DNA from: Hydrogenoanaerobacterium saccharovorans
Lineage (GTDB): Bacteria > Bacillota > Clostridia > Oscillospirales > Ruminococcaceae
Reading direction: 5' to 3'
DNA: 64,000 nucleotides
Assembly: GCF_003814745.1 (NCBI RefSeq)
Contig: NZ_RKRD01000002.1
Coordinates: 372,001 to 436,000, forward strand
Under the pieces are notes generated by a model, which was not told the DNA's origin, searched no databases, and saw only the letters and a list, made by a program, of their open reading frames with translations. A program made the translations under genes and the position numbers. Below, piece by piece: positions 61,046 through 64,000 of this stretch; position 1 is the stretch's first letter; each line of letters starts with the position of its first letter.

Positions 61046-63667
61046 ATGAGAAAAGAACTCGAAAAAGTTTACGACCCCAAGCAGGTGGAAGACCGCACGT
61101 ATCAATTTTGGTTGGATGGCGGCTACTTTCATGCCGAGGTGAACCACGATAAAAAACCGTTTACAATCGTTATGCCCCCGCCCAATATTACAGGCCAGCT
61201 GCATATGGGGCATGCGCTCGATAATACATTGCAGGACATTCTCATCCGCTGGAAGCGTATGCAGGGTTTTGAGGCGCTTTGGGTGCCCGGAACCGACCAT
61301 GCGTCCATTGCGACCGAGGCTAAAATTGTTGAGGCAATGCGCAAAGAAGGGCTCTCGAAAGACGACCTTGGCAGAGATAAATTTTTAGAACGCGCGTGGG
61401 AATGGAAGAATACTTACGGCGGCAGAATTGTGGATCAGCTCAAAAAACTGGGCTCATCCTGTGACTGGGAGCGCGAACGTTTTACTATGGACGAGGGCTG
61501 TTCCAAAGCAGTAAAAGAGGTATTCTTAAAACTGTACGATAAAGGGCTTATCTATCGCGGCGAGCGTATCATTAACTGGTGCCCGCACTGCCTTACTTCT
61601 ATTTCAGAGGCAGAGGTGGAGTACGAGGAAAAAGCAGGCTCGTTCTGGCACATCCGTTATCCTATTGCACATGGTGATGGTTACCTTGAGGTTGCCACCA
61701 CCCGCCCCGAAACCATGCTGGGCGATACCGCACTGGCGGTTCATCCCGATGACGAACGTTATAAAGATTTGGTGGGTAAAACTGTTATTCTGCCTCTGGT
61801 TAACAAAGAGATCCCTATAGTGGCAGACAACTACGTGGAGATGGATTTTGGTACCGGTGTTGTAAAAATCACCCCTGCGCACGACCCTAATGACTTTGAA
61901 GTTGGCATCCGCCACAATTTGCCCGTTGTAAATATCCTCACCCCTGATGCGCACATTGAAGAAGGCTGGGGCAAATACTCGGGTATGAACAGAGCCGCTG
62001 CACGCAAGGCGATAGTTGCCGATTTGGAAGCAGGCGGTTACCTGGTTCGCACCGAAGATTACACCCACAATGTGGGCACCTGTTACCGTTGTGCAACGGT
62101 GGTAGAGCCTCGTGTTTCGAAACAGTGGTTTGTAAAAATGGAGCCGCTTGCAAAACCCGCTTGCAAAGCAGTGCGTGACGGCGAGACCAAGTTTATCCCC
62201 GAACGGTTTGATAAAATTTACTTCCATTGGATGGAAAACATTAAAGACTGGTGCATTTCTCGTCAGCTTTGGTGGGGGCATCGTATCCCCGCTTACTATT
62301 GTGATGACTGCGGTGAACTGGTGGTTGCGGGCGAAGCACCCGATACCTGCCCGAAATGCGGCAGCCATAAGCTGACGCAAGACCCCGACACACTGGATAC
62401 ATGGTTTTCTTCGGCACTGTGGCCGTTTTCTACGCTTGGCTGGCCGGATAAAACACCCGAACTGGATTATTTTTACCCCACAAATGTATTGGTTACCGGT
62501 TACGATATCATCTTCTTCTGGGTTGCCCGTATGATGTTCTCGGGTGTTGAGCAGATGAACGAAGTACCGTTTGATACTGTGTTTATCCATGGCATTGTAC
62601 GTGACGCGCAAGGGCGTAAAATGAGCAAGTCGCTTGGCAACGGCATCGACCCACTTATAATAATTGATGAATACGGTGCGGATGCACTGCGCTTTATGCT
62701 TGCAACAGGCAACAGCCCGGGCAACGATATGCGCTTCTCGGAAGAAAAGGTAAAAGCAAGCCGCAACTTTGCCAATAAGCTGTGGAATGCAACACGTTTT
62801 ATTTTGATGAACCTTTCGGACGAGATTACAAAGCCCGAACTGCCGCAGGAACTCAACATTGAGGATAAGTGGGTACTTAGCAAGTTCAACACACTCGCAA
62901 AAGATGTCACTGAAAACCTCGACAAATACGAACTAGGTATTGCAGTACAAAAGCTTTACGATTTTATTTGGGATATTATGTGTGACTGGTACATTGAACT
63001 TACTAAGTCGCGCATACAAGAGGGCGGCGAAACCGCCAAAGATGCACAAAAGGTGCTTGTTACCATCATGACAGGTACGTTGAAACTTCTGCACCCGTTT
63101 ATGCCGTTTATTACGGAAGAAATTTGGCAGGCATTGCCCAACGATTGCGAGAGCATTATGGTGGCAAACTGGCCCGAATACAAAGAGGAGCTTAACTTTG
63201 AAGCGGAAGAGCAAGACTTCGAGCGTATTATGGCAGTTATTAAGGCAATTCGAATTCGTCGTGCTGAAATGAACGTACCACCAAGTAAAAAAGCAACCGT
63301 TTATATCGAGACCGATTTTGGCGAAATCTTCGAGCAGTGCAAACTGTTCATCGAACGTCTGGCGTCTGCATCGCATGTAAATATTGCCAACAAGCAGAAC
63401 ATCGAGGGTGCAGTGCAGGTTATCACCGATTCGGCACGTGTATTCATCCCTATGGACGAGCTGATTGACAAAGAAAAAGAACTTGCCCGCTTAGAGAAAG
63501 AGAAAAAAATCTGCGAAAAAGACATGGCAATGTTTGAAGGCAAGTTGCAAAACCCCGGCTTTTTGGCAAAAGCACCTGCCAATGTTGTAGAGGCCGAAAA
63601 GGCAAAACTGGATAAGCTGAAAGAGCGTCATGCAAAGATCGAAGAAAGTATTCGCGCTATGGTGTAA
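61046..63667 (+). CDS. valS: Valyl-tRNA synthetase
   Basis: Charges tRNA-Val. 873 residues, class Ia: HMGH at 53-56 and KMSKS at 525-529 (RKMSKSLGN). Zinc-type CDDCGE/CPKCGS and an editing domain are in the middle; a C-terminal coiled coil (KEKELARLEKEKKICEKD) binds the tRNA. ATG at 61046 has CAGGAGGA 8 nt upstream. folC follows after a terminator. Confidence 0.97.
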   Translation: MRKELEKVYDPKQVEDRTYQFWLDGGYFHAEVNHDKKPFTIVMPPPNITGQLHMGHALDNTLQDILIRWKRMQGFEALWVPGTDHASIATEAKIVEAMRKEGLSKDDLGRDKFLERAWEWKNTYGGRIVDQLKKLGSSCDWERERFTMDEGCSKAVKEVFLKLYDKGLIYRGERIINWCPHCLTSISEAEVEYEEKAGSFWHIRYPIAHGDGYLEVATTRPETMLGDTALAVHPDDERYKDLVGKTVILPLVNKEIPIVADNYVEMDFGTGVVKITPAHDPNDFEVGIRHNLPVVNILTPDAHIEEGWGKYSGMNRAAARKAIVADLEAGGYLVRTEDYTHNVGTCYRCATVVEPRVSKQWFVKMEPLAKPACKAVRDGETKFIPERFDKIYFHWMENIKDWCISRQLWWGHRIPAYYCDDCGELVVAGEAPDTCPKCGSHKLTQDPDTLDTWFSSALWPFSTLGWPDKTPELDYFYPTNVLVTGYDIIFFWVARMMFSGVEQMNEVPFDTVFIHGIVRDAQGRKMSKSLGNGIDPLIIIDEYGADALRFMLATGNSPGNDMRFSEEKVKASRNFANKLWNATRFILMNLSDEITKPELPQELNIEDKWVLSKFNTLAKDVTENLDKYELGIAVQKLYDFIWDIMCDWYIELTKSRIQEGGETAKDAQKVLVTIMTGTLKLLHPFMPFITEEIWQALPNDCESIMVANWPEYKEELNFEAEEQDFERIMAVIKAIRIRRAEMNVPPSKKATVYIETDFGEIFEQCKLFIERLASASHVNIANKQNIEGAVQVITDSARVFIPMDELIDKEKELARLEKEKKICEKDMAMFEGKLQNPGFLAKAPANVVEAEKAKLDKLKERHAKIEESIRAMV

Positions 63668-63690
63668 ATAAAATAATACACGTTAACCGT

Positions 63691-63724
63691 AAGGCGGGGT
63701 GGCATCGGCCATCCTGCCTTTTTT
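63691..63724 (+). terminator. Terminator between valS and folC
   Basis: 13-bp stem (63691-63703 with 63708-63720, two wobbles), ATCG loop, then T6. Partial read-through into folC is possible since only 16 nt follow to its start. Confidence 0.85.
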
Positions 63725-63739
63725 GTAAGGGGGCTTCTT

Positions 63740-64000
63740 ATGACTTATGAAGAGTCACTCGCATTCATCCATTCACATAAACGTTTTAGCGGCGCACCAA
63801 CAATGATGCACATAACAGAGCTGTTAAACCGTATGGGCAACCCGCAAAATAAACTCAAATTTGTGCACATTGCAGGCACAAACGGAAAGGGCAGCACCAC
63901 CACGATGACTGCAAATATTCTGCGCCATGCAGGGTATAAGACAGGCTTGTATATTTCGCCGTTTGTATTGTGTTTTCGCGAAAGAATGCAGATAAATGGC
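63740..64000 (+). CDS. folC: Folylpolyglutamate/dihydrofolate synthase, partial
   Basis: ATG at 63740 (AAGGGGG upstream); 87 codons to the window edge, C-terminus missing. Mur-ligase-like N-terminus: VHIAGTNGKGSTTTMTA is the P-loop (GTNGKGS). The opening pattern TYEESLAFIHSHKRF and SPFVLCFRERMQ (SPHL-like) are typical. Adds glutamate to folates. valS-folC is a common Firmicutes order. Confidence 0.93.
   Translation, partial: MTYEESLAFIHSHKRFSGAPTMMHITELLNRMGNPQNKLKFVHIAGTNGKGSTTTMTANILRHAGYKTGLYISPFVLCFRERMQING

Noticed and set aside
61604..62611. 335-codon frame opposite valS
   Set aside because: Shadow of valS; no start signal.
1..64000. CRISPR arrays, prophage, insertion sequences, tRNA or rRNA genes
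   Set aside because: Searched by eye; no regularly spaced repeats, transposase or integrase frames, or cloverleaf/CCA ends were found.

Overview
The window looks like a chromosomal segment of an anaerobic, spore-forming member of the Clostridia (Firmicutes/Bacillota, most like Oscillospiraceae or a relative). Evidence: strong AGGAGG-type ribosome binding sites with ATG, GTG and TTG starts; near-consensus TTGACA/TATAAT promoters; a T-box leader before thrS; sporulation genes (ytfJ/gerW, spoVM, a SipL-type gene, spoIVA, a sporulation-type D,D-carboxypeptidase); rny, scpA/scpB, remA and a PASTA kinase. A SipL-like protein in place of SpoVID points to Clostridia rather than Bacilli. I saw no tRNA, rRNA, CRISPR array, transposase or phage gene.

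Layout. 1-1330: a secreted repeat-rich surface protein, cut by the window edge. 1539-5718: rny (minus), then the T-box leader and thrS (plus). 5778-9404: four exported or membrane proteins on the minus strand, one an M23 peptidase. 9798-16672: ddh, the yceD-rpmF operon, a DUF512 radical-SAM-like protein, der, plsY, gpsA and a small membrane protein. 16714-18996 (minus): a PadR/HAAS/DUF4097 envelope-sensing operon and rpmB. 19364-25235: an M50 protease, scpA, scpB, DUF2953, ytfJ, a D,D-carboxypeptidase, an RsuA-family pseudouridine synthase and a GNAT-like protein. 25459-28854: a three-gene biotin-dependent carboxyltransferase system. 29017-30934: a DUF4349 lipoprotein converging on a DUF3343-yedF pair. 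31203-45134: a long housekeeping run, yicC, a tiny OadB-motif membrane protein, remA, gmk, rpoZ, priA, def, fmt, a zinc peptidase, rsmB, rlmN, prpC, prkC, rsgA, thiN, in the order familiar from Bacillus. 45428-48867: a 49-residue protein, spoVM, the SipL-like gene and spoIVA, together the base layer of the spore coat. 48929-60668 (minus): a nucleoside uptake and breakdown cluster with its DeoR-family regulator. 61046-64000: valS and the start of folC.

The most interesting region is the nucleoside cluster. A BmpA/NupABC-type importer, two nucleoside phosphorylases and an MtaD/SsnA-type deaminase sit with an MtnA-family sugar-1-phosphate isomerase and a FucA-type class II aldolase. Chemically these make a complete route from an imported nucleoside to base + (deoxy/methylthio)pentose-1-phosphate, then the ribulose-1-phosphate form, then DHAP + a two-carbon aldehyde. 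That is a phosphorylase-fed version of the DHAP shunt, with no sugar kinase and no phosphopentomutase in the cluster. An OFA-type MFS transporter follows it. Whether the sugar is ribose, 5-deoxyribose or methylthioribose cannot be told from sequence.

Other points of interest are a transcarboxylase-like operon with a divergent CoA-side subunit, a 77-residue membrane protein carrying the signature of Na+-pumping decarboxylase beta subunits, the tight spoVM/sipL/spoIVA linkage, and a set of small GC-rich hairpins just upstream of several ribosome binding sites. Start sites were often moved inward from the longest open frame to the codon with a proper Shine-Dalgarno sequence; these choices are stated per gene.
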